Shown: in pieces, positions 32,592 to 41,006 of the stretch
How the letters are laid out: every line of letters starts with the position of its first letter
Numbering within the stretch: position 1 is the first letter of the stretch
Source of the DNA: GCA-016699835 sp964543905
Lineage (GTDB): Bacteria; Planctomycetota; Phycisphaerae; Phycisphaerales; UBA1924
DNA: 64,000 nucleotides
Direction of reading: 5' to 3'
NCBI GenBank assembly: GCA_964543905.1
Contig: CAZIZO010000010.1
Coordinates: 52,799-116,798 of the forward strand
The notes under the pieces: model-generated
The model's database searches: none
What the model saw: the letters and a program-made list of their open reading frames with translations, nothing else
Told to the model about the DNA's origin: nothing
Position numbers and translations under genes: made by a program

Positions 32592-32664
32592 GGTCGGGGT
32601 GGGATTCGAACCCACGGATATCGGATTTGCAATCCGACCCATTAGACCACTCTGGCACCCGACC
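32592..32664 (-). tRNA. tRNA-Cys (GCA)
   Basis: 73 bases folding as a cloverleaf: acceptor stem GGTCGGG/CCCGACC, anticodon stem TCGGA/TCCGA around loop TTGCAAA (anticodon GCA), T stem GTGGG/CCCAC with TTCGAAT loop. CCA is not encoded. The 3' end points to the prophage, fitting a tRNA attachment site. Confidence 0.95.
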
Positions 32665-32693
32665 CACCTCCGCGGGCGATCCCACGGGGAGAG

Positions 32694-32722
32694 ACACTAA
32701 TCCTACCCCGAATGAGGGTCAA
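32694..32722 (-). promoter_or_regulatory. Promoter of tRNA-Cys
   Basis: TTGACC (32717-32722), a 17-base spacer and TAGTGT (32694-32699) on the minus strand, placing initiation about 23 bases before the tRNA 5' end. With no terminator seen after the tRNA, this promoter could also read into the phage early operon. Confidence 0.5.
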
Positions 32723-32870
32723 CCGCGACCCCCAGGATTCTTGCCTTCGTCCTCATTCTCTTTTCTCCTGCAGGTGCTGGCCGATCCCTCTTCTTCGCAC
32801 AGCACGCGGGGCCATGCACTTGATCGACATGTCTACCATGCCCCACGCCCGCCCGAAGGAATGCTTCACC

Positions 32871-34010
32871 ATGCACATCCCGCGCAGGTCCCCATTCAAC
32901 CCGCCCCCCTTGCTCCGGGCATGCTCGCGCACGGTCGCCCTCGCAGTCGCGGCTCTGGCCCTCACCCCGGCGATCGCGCAGTCGCCCCCAGCCAAGGCCG
33001 ACCAGCCCGATCGCCCGGCCCAAGACCCTTCGCTGACCAGCCCAGGCGCCGAAGACGCCATGCTCGATTCTCAAAGGCGGCCTAGCCCGCCACCCCCGAT
33101 CAAACCTACTCGTGAACGCCCCGGACAGCGCACCGTTCCAGCGGTTCCCTCACCCTCGTCCACGATCCCAGGCCTCCGAGCGTTCGACTACAGCGTGCCC
33201 GGCGCCAAGGCATTCCCCGAAGGCACTTTTTTGCTGACCAAGCGGGGCGTCGTCGTCCAGTCGGACACTGGTGAATACGTCTTCGTGCCGGGGAAGGAAG
33301 CCCCGACCGACGCAAGCCCTTCCCCCGTCGTGAGCGCGCTCACCCATGCGCCTCTGGTGCTCATGCCCTCGCAGCGCGTGGCCCAACTCACCGCGCGTGT
33401 GACTTCGCCCGCCGAAGCCGTCCCTGTCAGCGTGAGCGGGCAAGTCTTCTCCTATCGCGGGCGTCACTACCTCCTGCTCAGCATGTTCAACTTCGAGACT
33501 TCTGAGCCGATTCCCTCCGCGGCTTCCTCCTCGAAGCCCAAGGCCGAGCGGTCCAGAGCCACCGCGGAGGCCAGCGCCGAAGACCTCATGGGTGATCTCG
33601 AAAAGCGCACCGGTACGACGCGTGCCCTCGCCCCAACCGAGTCCACGTCCGTGCCCATGCCGGGCGCCAACGCTCCGCCCCCCAAGTCCATCGCGGGCCT
33701 CGAGCGCCTCGCCAGCACCCTCCGGCCCGAAGGCACCGTCCTGACGGGCAAGCGTGGACGAATCGTCCGATCCGGCGGCGACCGAGCCATTTCCATCGCC
33801 ATCGATAACGATCCCGACAGCCCCTCGTCCTCCCCCATGCCGCTACTCCCATGTCGCCTCCTCGAAACGCTCGAGTCCCTCGTGGGTCAGCGTGGCGATT
33901 CCCTCCTTATCCGCTTCAGCGGTCGGGTCACCGTCTTCCAGGGCCGAAACTACCTCCTCCCAACCATGTATCAGGTCATTCGTCCCGGTGACGTTGCTCC
34001 TTTGCAATAG
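32871..34010 (+). CDS. Exported protein with two copies of a small beta domain
   Basis: 379 aa. N-terminal signal peptide (basic start, then CSRTVALAVAALALTPAIAQ). Two related regions follow: one with LLTKRGVVVQ ... YRGRHYLLLSMF (about residues 115-205) and one with LTGKRGRIVR ... FQGRNYLLPTMY (about 285-365), joined by Ser/Pro-rich linker. This is a duplicated domain, first half a short hairpin and second half a strand ending in YLL. Not recognised; periplasmic or envelope role inferred. Start ATG at 32871 has GAAGGA nine bases upstream. Confidence 0.75.
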   Translation: MHIPRRSPFNPPPLLRACSRTVALAVAALALTPAIAQSPPAKADQPDRPAQDPSLTSPGAEDAMLDSQRRPSPPPPIKPTRERPGQRTVPAVPSPSSTIPGLRAFDYSVPGAKAFPEGTFLLTKRGVVVQSDTGEYVFVPGKEAPTDASPSPVVSALTHAPLVLMPSQRVAQLTARVTSPAEAVPVSVSGQVFSYRGRHYLLLSMFNFETSEPIPSAASSSKPKAERSRATAEASAEDLMGDLEKRTGTTRALAPTESTSVPMPGANAPPPKSIAGLERLASTLRPEGTVLTGKRGRIVRSGGDRAISIAIDNDPDSPSSSPMPLLPCRLLETLESLVGQRGDSLLIRFSGRVTVFQGRNYLLPTMYQVIRPGDVAPLQ

Positions 34011-34338
34011 CGACCACCTTCATCCGCGATCGAGATAGACCCGTCGAAACGCCTCCCTCCAGTCCCGCGACCACCAGTGCGACCTGTCAAACCCGCATCG
34101 CCCTCACCGTCCCGCCAACGGTCGCGTCCGCAGTCTTCGCACGCACCAGCACAACCGGACGATCGGTCGCGGCTCAACCCCTCCAAGCCGCTCGACAGCG
34201 GGCGGGGCAGATCCACACAATGTTCCGATACTGGAACGGTGGCCGACGCGTCTTGGACAGATATACTTCCGACCTTGGCGTGTCCATCCGGCACGCCTGA
34301 GCGACGTGTCCACCGCGCCAGTCGCGGCGGGCCCGATC
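34011..34338. other. Intergenic region before tRNA-Val
   Basis: 328 bases without a convincing gene. It contains a TATACT (34262-34267) that could be a -10 for the tRNA, but no matching -35. No terminator was found for the upstream gene. Confidence 0.5.
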
Positions 34339-34412
34339 GGGCGATTGGCGCAGTTGGCTAGCGCGCTTCCTTGACATGGAAGAGGTCACTGGTTCGAGTC
34401 CAGTATCGCCCA
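34339..34412 (+). tRNA. tRNA-Val (GAC)
   Basis: 74 bases: acceptor stem GGGCGAT/ATCGCCC with discriminator A, anticodon stem CTTCC/GGAAG around TTGACAT (anticodon GAC), T stem CTGG/CCAG with TTCGAGT loop. CCA is not encoded. Confidence 0.95.
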
Positions 34413-34443
34413 CTTTCGTCTTCTCTCGACGAGCGACCTCTCG

Positions 34444-34914
34444 CTACGTCGTCCGCATCACCATCTCGGGTGTCATGCCCGCCATCGGGTAGTGCTTCAC
34501 CATCGCCTCGCCGAGCAATCGCGCCTCCGAAAGCACGAACTGGCACGAGTGCCCGAGTTTCCACCCCGCGAATCGCATCGCCCGCACCAGATGCTCCTTC
34601 GTCGTGCACAGCAGCATCGAGTTCGCGTCCGCACGCAGCGGCAGCACCTTGAACTGCCACGCTTGGCGACGGTCGATCGCCGCGATGGCACTCGCGTCCG
34701 CGTCGAACGTTCTGGGGTCTACGTTCTCCGCGAGCGCCGAGAACTGCTCCGCCCACGCCCGCTCCACCGCCGCCGGGCTGACGCCGAAGAGGTCCTCCGC
34801 CAGAACGCCGAACGGCCTCCTTCGGCGTTTCTGCGCCTCCAAGATCTCATCCCGCTGCTCCACCGTCAGCACGCCTTGTTGCACCAGGAGATCGCCTAAC
34901 TTCAGCGTTTGCAC
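34444..34914 (-). CDS. Stand-alone MshEN / GspE N-terminal-like protein
   Basis: 156 aa. LKLGDLLVQQGVLTVEQRDE ... FGVLAEDLFGV is the pattern of the MshEN domain (c-di-GMP-binding, N-terminus of type II secretion and pilus ATPases), but no ATPase domain follows and the protein ends in an unrelated alpha/beta half. The start is taken at the GTG at 34914, with GGAGGG upstream, rather than at 34929. It may be a c-di-GMP receptor or an orphan adaptor. No pilus genes are nearby. Confidence 0.65.
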   Translation of the reverse strand: MQTLKLGDLLVQQGVLTVEQRDEILEAQKRRRRPFGVLAEDLFGVSPAAVERAWAEQFSALAENVDPRTFDADASAIAAIDRRQAWQFKVLPLRADANSMLLCTTKEHLVRAMRFAGWKLGHSCQFVLSEARLLGEAMVKHYPMAGMTPEMVMRTT

Positions 34915-35173
34915 GTTCCGGCCCTCCACGCGCCCGACGGGTCTCGCCGGGCCCCGCTGTGGATCGGCCTCGCCCCGCCAAGGCGATAGGACCGCACCTT
35001 AATATCCGCGCGTACACGACGTGCGCACCACACACAACGTTCGTGTGCGTCGCACCGCCGGACTTCAACAAAAAAATCCGATTCGGGTTGCCAAGGCGCC
35101 AAACGTATGCCCCGCCGAGGTCCAAGGGCCCGAGAACCTTTTTTCCGCCGCGACCTCGGCCCGACGCGCCTCC

Positions 35174-35512
35174 CTACTCCGCCGGCTCGATCGTCACCGT
35201 CAGCCGCTTGCTCTGCAGTTGCTCTTGATACAACTCCGCCAGTTCCTTATGGGTCACCAGAACGAGCGCCACACCCGTGCTGTCGGCCTCCAGCGTCACC
35301 TCCGCCGCTCGCTGCAAGTTCAACGGCGTCAGTTCCATCAGCGAGAGAATGACGTGCTCGGCCGTGTTCACATCGTCGTTGTGGAGAAGCACCCGGAACG
35401 GCGGCAAAGGCTTTGGCGGTGTCCGGGTCGGCGATGGGCGCTCGGCCACCACGGGCCCTGCCCCTTGAGATGCCTCGTCGGTCCGATCAGGTTCGCGATT
35501 GGTTTCACTCAT
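35174..35512 (-). CDS. clpS: ClpS, adaptor of the ClpAP protease
   Basis: 112 aa. The core PFRVLLHNDDVNTAEHVIL is the ClpS signature (HNDDxxTxxxV) that binds N-degron residues, followed by the helix with VTHKELAELYQEQLQ and the final strand RLTVTIEP. A 35-residue flexible Pro/Thr-rich N-terminal extension, needed for hand-over to ClpA, precedes it. Two clpP genes lie 3 kb away; no clpA is seen in this window. Confidence 0.93.
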   Translation of the reverse strand: MSETNREPDRTDEASQGAGPVVAERPSPTRTPPKPLPPFRVLLHNDDVNTAEHVILSLMELTPLNLQRAAEVTLEADSTGVALVLVTHKELAELYQEQLQSKRLTVTIEPAE

Positions 35513-35649
35513 GGCTCAGGGTCGTACGGGCCTCTTCTTGCAGGGAACGCCACCGATTGTACCGATAGAACAGCCTCCTCGCACGCCCCTGGGAAGACTC
35601 TTCCCTCGGGTGTCAACCCTACGCCTTGCAACCCGAAAGGGCGACGTCC

Positions 35650-36111
35650 TTGAACGCCATCGCTGAGCAGACGCGTGTTTTGATCGTCACCGGGGCGCAC
35701 CTCCGCGCCGAAGCCATGGACCGTCCCCTCGCCTACCTCGTGCGTGAGAAGGCCCTCGCGTGGCTACGCCTGCATTTCCCCTCCTTCCCCAGTGCGACAC
35801 CCGTGGACCCTCGCGTCATCGTGTGTAGCGATCTCTGGTACATGAACCAGGACGTACTCCGCGCAAAGCCCACCATCAGCGTCGGCGGACCCGAAGTCAA
35901 CGCGTTGACCGCCCACGTCGCTTCACGCCTCCCGAGCCTCCTCGCCGTGGAAGGAAAACTGATCGTGCAAGGGGAGCCCAACTTCGACCCGCCCGTCGTC
36001 GCCGTCTGGGGCGCCCATGCCGACCAGACGACCCGCGCGGTCGCCGCGTTTGAGCAGCGTTACCTCGAGGCTTTTCTCCGATCCTCACTTCGTGCGCCCG
36101 CGGTCCACTGA
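35650..36111 (+). CDS. Conserved hypothetical protein
   Basis: 153 aa. Alpha/beta, with TRVLIVTGAHLRAEAMDRPL and VIVCSDLWYMNQDVL suggesting a Rossmann-like fold. Not recognised. The start is placed at the TTG at 35650 with AAAGG nine bases upstream; an earlier TTG at 35626 is possible. Confidence 0.6.
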   Translation: MNAIAEQTRVLIVTGAHLRAEAMDRPLAYLVREKALAWLRLHFPSFPSATPVDPRVIVCSDLWYMNQDVLRAKPTISVGGPEVNALTAHVASRLPSLLAVEGKLIVQGEPNFDPPVVAVWGAHADQTTRAVAAFEQRYLEAFLRSSLRAPAVH

Positions 36112-36121
36112 ACCCCTCGGC

Positions 36122-37471
36122 CTACTTCCCCACGCAGAACGTCGCGAACACACGACCGATCACGTCGTCGGGCGAGATATGTCCCACCAACTCGCCCAGG
36201 GCATCCAGCGCGTGCCGAAGGTGTCCTGCCACGACCTCGGGCGCGGCGAGCGCCTCGGCCTCGGGATCGATCGACCGGCGTGCAGAATCCAGCGACTCCC
36301 GAGCCACCGCCAGCGCTCGGCGATGGCGCGGCAAGAGCGATGCCACACCTTCCGAGACAGGCCCGCCCGTCACGTCGGCCAGCGCCCGCCTCAAGGTGTC
36401 AAGGTGCCACCCATCCAATGCACACACCTCCACGTGAGCCCCGCGGCCACCTCCGGGTCGATCGCCGAACGTGCGCACCCGCAACACGGTCTTTCCTGCT
36501 CCGCCCAGGTCCGCAAGTGACCGCTCGTCGAAGTTGCCTACCGGATCGCACCAGATCAACGCGTCCGCGTTTGCCGCGGCCTCTTGCGCCGCACGCTGCG
36601 ACTGCACCTCGATCACCGAGCCGAAGTGCGGATCGAGTCCCGGAAGGTCTTGCAACTCGATCTCGCTCGCGCCGGGCGCGACGCGGCTCAGGTCCAAACG
36701 TTCGGACAGCACGTCGCGAGTTGTTCCGGCGATGGGGCTCGCCACCGCGCGACGACGTCCGAGCAGCGCGTTGAACAGTGTCGATTTTCCAGCGTTCGGT
36801 CTTCCGACGATCGCCACCCGTGGCCGCCCATCCCTGTACTCGCGTCCGCTCTGCGAACCAACCAGCGAATCCACCCGCTGGACCAGCGAGCGCAGGTGCT
36901 CGCCGAGCACCTTGGGTGCAATCGGAACTACGTCCTCTTGATCGGTGAAATCGATCCCCGCCTCGACGAGGGCCAGCATCGCCGCGCACTCATCCGCCAG
37001 TTGCCGATACGTCTCGCCCGTCCGCCCCGCCATGAGGAATCGGGCGGCTTCGAGTTGCTCCGCCGATCTCGCCGCGATCGTCGCCGCCACCCCCTCCGCC
37101 TCATTGAGAGTCAACCGCCCTCGAAGAAACGCGCGAGCGCTGAACTCGCCCGGAGTCGCGAGGCGGGTCCCCGGGCATTTGAGGACGCGATCCAGCATCC
37201 GCTGCCCCAAACTCGGATGCCCAGGAAACTGGATCTCGAGGACGTCCTCACCCGTGTACGACGCCGGGCCTACGAATCGTGCGACCAGCACCGCGAGCGT
37301 GCACCCGCCGTCAAGTCGGAACCGCGCGGACGAACAACCGCGAGCCGTGGGGAAGCCCAGCAGCAACCGCTCGGCTACTTCCGAAACCCCGCGGCCCGAC
37401 ACACGCAGCATCGACCGCGTGGATCTTCCACCGGGTGTCGCCATCGCCACGATCGTGTCCGTGAGGTTCAC
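36122..37471 (-). CDS. mnmE: MnmE, tRNA U34 modification GTPase
   Basis: 449 aa, normal length. N-terminal formyl-THF domain opens with LTDTIVAMATPGGRSTRSMLRVSG; the embedded G domain has GRPNAGKSTLFNALLGR (P loop), the ATTRD-like AGTTRDV switch and DLPGLD (G3). The C-terminus ends FCVGK, the catalytic CxGK motif. With MnmG it puts the carboxymethylaminomethyl group on wobble uridine. GTG start at 37471 with AGAGGAG eight bases upstream. The G4 motif is not obvious (NKxD appears as WCDP), which is unusual. Confidence 0.93.
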   Translation of the reverse strand: MNLTDTIVAMATPGGRSTRSMLRVSGRGVSEVAERLLLGFPTARGCSSARFRLDGGCTLAVLVARFVGPASYTGEDVLEIQFPGHPSLGQRMLDRVLKCPGTRLATPGEFSARAFLRGRLTLNEAEGVAATIAARSAEQLEAARFLMAGRTGETYRQLADECAAMLALVEAGIDFTDQEDVVPIAPKVLGEHLRSLVQRVDSLVGSQSGREYRDGRPRVAIVGRPNAGKSTLFNALLGRRRAVASPIAGTTRDVLSERLDLSRVAPGASEIELQDLPGLDPHFGSVIEVQSQRAAQEAAANADALIWCDPVGNFDERSLADLGGAGKTVLRVRTFGDRPGGGRGAHVEVCALDGWHLDTLRRALADVTGGPVSEGVASLLPRHRRALAVARESLDSARRSIDPEAEALAAPEVVAGHLRHALDALGELVGHISPDDVIGRVFATFCVGK

Positions 37472-37484
37472 GCCCGCGACTCCT

Positions 37485-38165
37485 CTAGATTGATCGCTTC
37501 CCCTTCGACGGCGGCGTCGTTGGTGCCGACGCCGACAGTGCATGCTCGCCCCGCACCGTCTCCCCCGTGATCGCATCCGTGTACGTCGCCCGAAGAACAT
37601 GGGCATCCAATGTCCCTGCCCCACGCGCCATCGGACCCGGCAGCAGCAACTCCACGGCATAGTGCGTGCCCATCAGCGACGATCGATACGCCTCCCGCAG
37701 TTGCAGCGGCGTCAACGTGATCCGCGACAGGGGCTCGCCACCGGTCCCGCTCGCGGCACTCCCGCTCCAGACCTCAATCGTCAGCGTGCCCACGCCCTGC
37801 ATGAACCGTCGTCGCCCATCCAGCGTCCGGACATATGCCACCACCCCCGTCGCCGCCTGCTTCACATCCGCTGGCACATACCCCGAGAACGGATCGATCT
37901 CGAGCGCCACGATCCGTGGTGTCGCCGCGGCAATCTCCGCGGCCTCCGCGCCCGACGTCCCCTCAATCGTGTGCCTCAGTTTGACGCGCAACTCATCGCG
38001 CTCCGCCCGGGCGAGCGCAAGTTGCTCACCCAAATCCTTGACTCGCGCTCGCAGCGTGTCGTTCTCCCTCTCCGGCTTCGAATATCCGCCCACACGGCAC
38101 CCCGAGACGACACTCAGACACAGCAATCCTCCAACGACGGCGATGATGGGTGCAGTTGGCCGCAT
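37485..38165 (-). CDS. Lipoprotein with coiled coil
   Basis: 226 aa. Signal peptide with lipobox VVSGC (Cys23), a short coiled coil (RENDTLRARVKDLGEQLALARAERDELRVKL) then a beta-rich C-terminal domain. Ends 14 bases before mnmE, so probably co-transcribed. Not recognised; an envelope role is inferred. Confidence 0.8.
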   Translation of the reverse strand: MRPTAPIIAVVGGLLCLSVVSGCRVGGYSKPERENDTLRARVKDLGEQLALARAERDELRVKLRHTIEGTSGAEAAEIAAATPRIVALEIDPFSGYVPADVKQAATGVVAYVRTLDGRRRFMQGVGTLTIEVWSGSAASGTGGEPLSRITLTPLQLREAYRSSLMGTHYAVELLLPGPMARGAGTLDAHVLRATYTDAITGETVRGEHALSASAPTTPPSKGKRSI

Positions 38166-38243
38166 GCACCACTGTACGTGAGAAAACAGGCCGGAGACTC
38201 TTCTCCGGCCCGCGCCTCGTCCGCTCCATCGGCGTCCGTGCTC

Positions 38244-38894
38244 CTATTCGTCGTCCCGCTCACGCGCGTGCTTGGTCACCGGCATGCGGTGCAGCACCTG
38301 ATCGACCAGCCCATACTCCAGCATTTCGTTCTCATCCAGCCACTTGTTCCGGTCGCAATCCCGCGCCACGCGGTCGGTGGGCTGTCCAGTCGCCTCGGCG
38401 TAGATCTGATAAATCCGATCCCGGATGCGAAGCATCTCGCGGGCCTCAATCTCGAGGTCCGTCGCCTGCCCTTCCATCACTCCCGAGAGCAGAGGCTGGT
38501 GCATCAGATTCCGCGCGTTGGCCAGCGTGAACCGCTTCTTCTTGGTCCCGCTCACCGCGATCAGCGAGCCCATGCTCGCCGCTTGCCCCATGATGTACGT
38601 GCAGACATCGGGCTGCACGAACTTCATCGTGTCGATGATCGCCAGCCCGGCGGAGACCGAGCCGCCCGGGCTGTTCACATACATGTGGATGTCGTTCTTG
38701 CTGTCCTCGTTCGCGAGGAACAAGAGTTGCGCCACGACAAGGTTCGATAGTTCGTCGGTGATCGGACCCCCGACGAAGATGATGCGGTCCTTCAGGAGGC
38801 GCGAGTAGATGTCGTATGCGCGCTCACCCTTGGCGGACTTTTCGATGACGATCGGGACGAGGTAGCCGGACATGGTCATATTTCCATTATGCAT
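38244..38894 (-). CDS. clpP: ClpP protease subunit (copy 1)
   Basis: 216 aa. All family landmarks are present: YVNSPGGSV, catalytic Ser in GQAASMGSL, catalytic His in NARNLMHQPL and catalytic Asp in DCDRNKWL. Forms the proteolytic barrel that works with Clp ATPases. Three candidate ATGs lie at the N-terminus (38894, 38879, 38873); the first is annotated. Confidence 0.95.
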   Translation of the reverse strand: MHNGNMTMSGYLVPIVIEKSAKGERAYDIYSRLLKDRIIFVGGPITDELSNLVVAQLLFLANEDSKNDIHMYVNSPGGSVSAGLAIIDTMKFVQPDVCTYIMGQAASMGSLIAVSGTKKKRFTLANARNLMHQPLLSGVMEGQATDLEIEAREMLRIRDRIYQIYAEATGQPTDRVARDCDRNKWLDENEMLEYGLVDQVLHRMPVTKHARERDDE

Positions 38895-38985
38895 CTAGCC
38901 CAGGGGCCAAACGCGGTGTTTCTTGCTCTGTTCGAACCCGCTCTTTCTTTCGCCGCCCGACCCGGTGCCTTGCGGCGTTCGATCT

Positions 38986-39591
38986 TCACCGCACGCCGGG
39001 CAGCACGCCCTTTGCCTCCTTGGGCGGCTCGGTCAACACCTCATCCGCCAGTCCATACCGCACCGCCTCTTCCGCGCTGAAGTACTTGTCACGCTCGCTG
39101 TCGCGGCGAATATTCTCTTCCGCCTGCCCGGTGTGTTTCGCGATGATCCGGATCAACTCCGCCTTCGCCTTGATGATTTGCTCCGCCTGGATCTTGATGT
39201 CCTCCGCCTGCCCACCGATCCCCCCATAGGGCTGGTGGATCATCACCTTCGCGTGGGGCAACATGAACCGCTTGCCCTTTGCCCCCGCCGTCAGCAGCAG
39301 CGCCGCGCCCGAATACGCCCGCCCAAGGCAGTACGTCGAGACCGGGCTGCTCATAAAGCGCATCGTGTCGTAGAGCGCCAGCGTGTCGTCCACCGCCCCG
39401 CCCGGAGAGTTGATGTAGAAGTTGATCTCCTGTCCTCGCTTCTGATTTTCCAGGTAGAGCATCTGCATCATCACCCGCGCCGCCGAACCCTGGTTGATCT
39501 CCCCGATCAGGAAGACCACCCGATTCTCGAGCAGCAACTCGTCGATCGTCATCTCCCGGGTTCGCTGATACTGCACAGATGCGGCCGGCAT
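38986..39591 (-). CDS. clpP: ClpP protease subunit (copy 2)
   Basis: 201 aa. YINSPGGAV, Ser in GRAYSGAALLL, His in HAKVMIHQPYGG and Asp in RRDSERDKYFS. The Ser context GRAYSGA differs from the usual GQAASMG, as in second ClpP copies. Start ATG at 39591 with AGAGAGGA upstream. 91 bases from copy 1, same strand, so probably one operon and a mixed ClpP1/ClpP2 barrel. Confidence 0.93.
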   Translation of the reverse strand: MPAASVQYQRTREMTIDELLLENRVVFLIGEINQGSAARVMMQMLYLENQKRGQEINFYINSPGGAVDDTLALYDTMRFMSSPVSTYCLGRAYSGAALLLTAGAKGKRFMLPHAKVMIHQPYGGIGGQAEDIKIQAEQIIKAKAELIRIIAKHTGQAEENIRRDSERDKYFSAEEAVRYGLADEVLTEPPKEAKGVLPGVR

Positions 39592-39960
39592 GGGTATTCC
39601 TCTCTTGATGGACTCGCGTTTGGTCTTCACACGGTAGGTGGCCATTGACCGATAATCCCGCTCGACCTCGCGAGCGCCGACCATGCATCGACCGAGGACC
39701 GTCCCAGAGTCCAATGCATACGCCGATCTCTTTACCGGGCAAACCGAGTGCCGGTTCTCATCACAATTCGTGACCGAACTGAGGGGGTCATGACGCACTG
39801 TGTGGTGTCCAACGCGCCTTCGGCTGCCGACTTGGCGGTCCCGTCCCGTGCGCGACGTCGGTGTGGGCGTCGCGAATTGGGAAGTTACCCCCGTTTGCGG
39901 TTCTCGTCGATTTCTCCTAGCATCCCCATCCCGGTCCCACCTTTCTTCCAGAGGACTCAC
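39592..39960. other. Divergent intergenic region between clpP2 and phosphoesterase
   Basis: 369 bases without a gene; carries the leader of clpP2 on the left and the phosphoesterase promoter candidate on the right. Confidence 0.6.
39895..39923 (+). promoter_or_regulatory. Promoter candidate of the phosphoesterase gene
   Basis: TTGCGG (39895-39900), a 17-base spacer and TAGCAT (39918-39923), 37 bases before the GTG start. Matches are only 3/6 and 4/6. Confidence 0.35.
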
Positions 39961-40830
39961 GTGCCCACCGCAGTCATCAGCGACATTCACGGCAACGCCG
40001 TTGCCCTTCGTGCCGTGCTCGCCGACATCGCCGCTCGAGGGATCAGCAACATCGTGTGCCTGGGCGACATCGTGGGCTATGGCCCCGATCCACTCGAATG
40101 CGTCGATCTCGTCCGTGCCAAGTGCCAGTGGTCCCTTATGGGCAACCACGACTATGGCGTGCTCTACGAGCCGACGAACTTCAACCCCGGGGCCGAATCC
40201 GCCGCCTTCTGGACTCGCGACCAGTTCGACAAGGAACCCGACAACGCCCTGCGAGCCCAGCGCTATGAGTTTCTAAATCGCCTCCGCGTTCGCGTTGTCG
40301 AGCACATCGGCGAGGGCGGCATCCAGTTCGCGAAGCCACCCGCCGCCGCCGTTGGGAGCGCTTCTCCCGCCGCATCCGGTTCTGGCGTGGCCACGATGGA
40401 GGCGAAGGGGCTCATCCCACTCTTGGCCGTTCACGGTTCCCCGCGTCGTCCCATCAACGAGTACATCTTTCCCGACGACGCCATGAACTCGCCGGACAAG
40501 ATGGAAGCCGTCTTCGATCGCGTCCAGCGCATCGCGATCGTCGGGCATACCCACGTTCCAGGGGTGTTCACCGACGAGCCCGATTTTTATCCTCCGAGTG
40601 AACTGGGCGAGACGGGCTACACCTTCATGGACGGCGAAAAGGCGATCATCAACGTCGGTTCCGTAGGGCAGCCCCGGGATTACGACCCGCGAGCCAGTTA
40701 CGTCGTGCTCCACGCCGATCGGGCCGAGTTCGTCCGCATTCCGTACGACATCGACGCCACGGCCAAAAAAATCAAGTCGATCCCACAGTTGTCGGATTGG
40801 TTGGGCGACCGCCTCTACGAGGGCCGCTGA
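39961..40830 (+). CDS. Calcineurin-like metallophosphoesterase
   Basis: 289 aa. Motifs of the YfcE/PF12850 group: SDIHGNAVALRAV, GDIVGYGPDPLEC, GNHD, VHGSPR, GHTHVP and NVGSVGQPRD. Two metal ions at the active site are expected. Substrate unknown; related proteins hydrolyse phosphodiesters or phosphoproteins. A spacer of Ala/Ser between residues 128 and 150 is unusual. GTG start with AGAGGA seven bases upstream. Confidence 0.9.
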   Translation: MPTAVISDIHGNAVALRAVLADIAARGISNIVCLGDIVGYGPDPLECVDLVRAKCQWSLMGNHDYGVLYEPTNFNPGAESAAFWTRDQFDKEPDNALRAQRYEFLNRLRVRVVEHIGEGGIQFAKPPAAAVGSASPAASGSGVATMEAKGLIPLLAVHGSPRRPINEYIFPDDAMNSPDKMEAVFDRVQRIAIVGHTHVPGVFTDEPDFYPPSELGETGYTFMDGEKAIINVGSVGQPRDYDPRASYVVLHADRAEFVRIPYDIDATAKKIKSIPQLSDWLGDRLYEGR

Positions 40831-41006
40831 TCCGCGTCATCCCCAAGAACCGACAGTCTCCGCCATTTCAGTTGAGGCGTCTCTTCGCCGTCGCTCAACG
40901 TTCATGCCCGCTTCGCTCGCGGCGACGTTTTTGACCCGACGCACTTCGCCTTGCCTTTTTCATCCCGCTATCCTTGCCTCCAATTTCCTAAGTACCTGCG
41001 AGGATT

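Noticed and set aside
34077..34361. Plus-strand 94-codon ORF before tRNA-Val
   Set aside because: Runs into the tRNA, Arg/Ser/Pro-rich, no ribosome site.
35050..35140. Terminator for clpS ending in seven T
   Set aside because: Only a three- to four-base stem (CCGAATCGG) precedes the T run, too weak.
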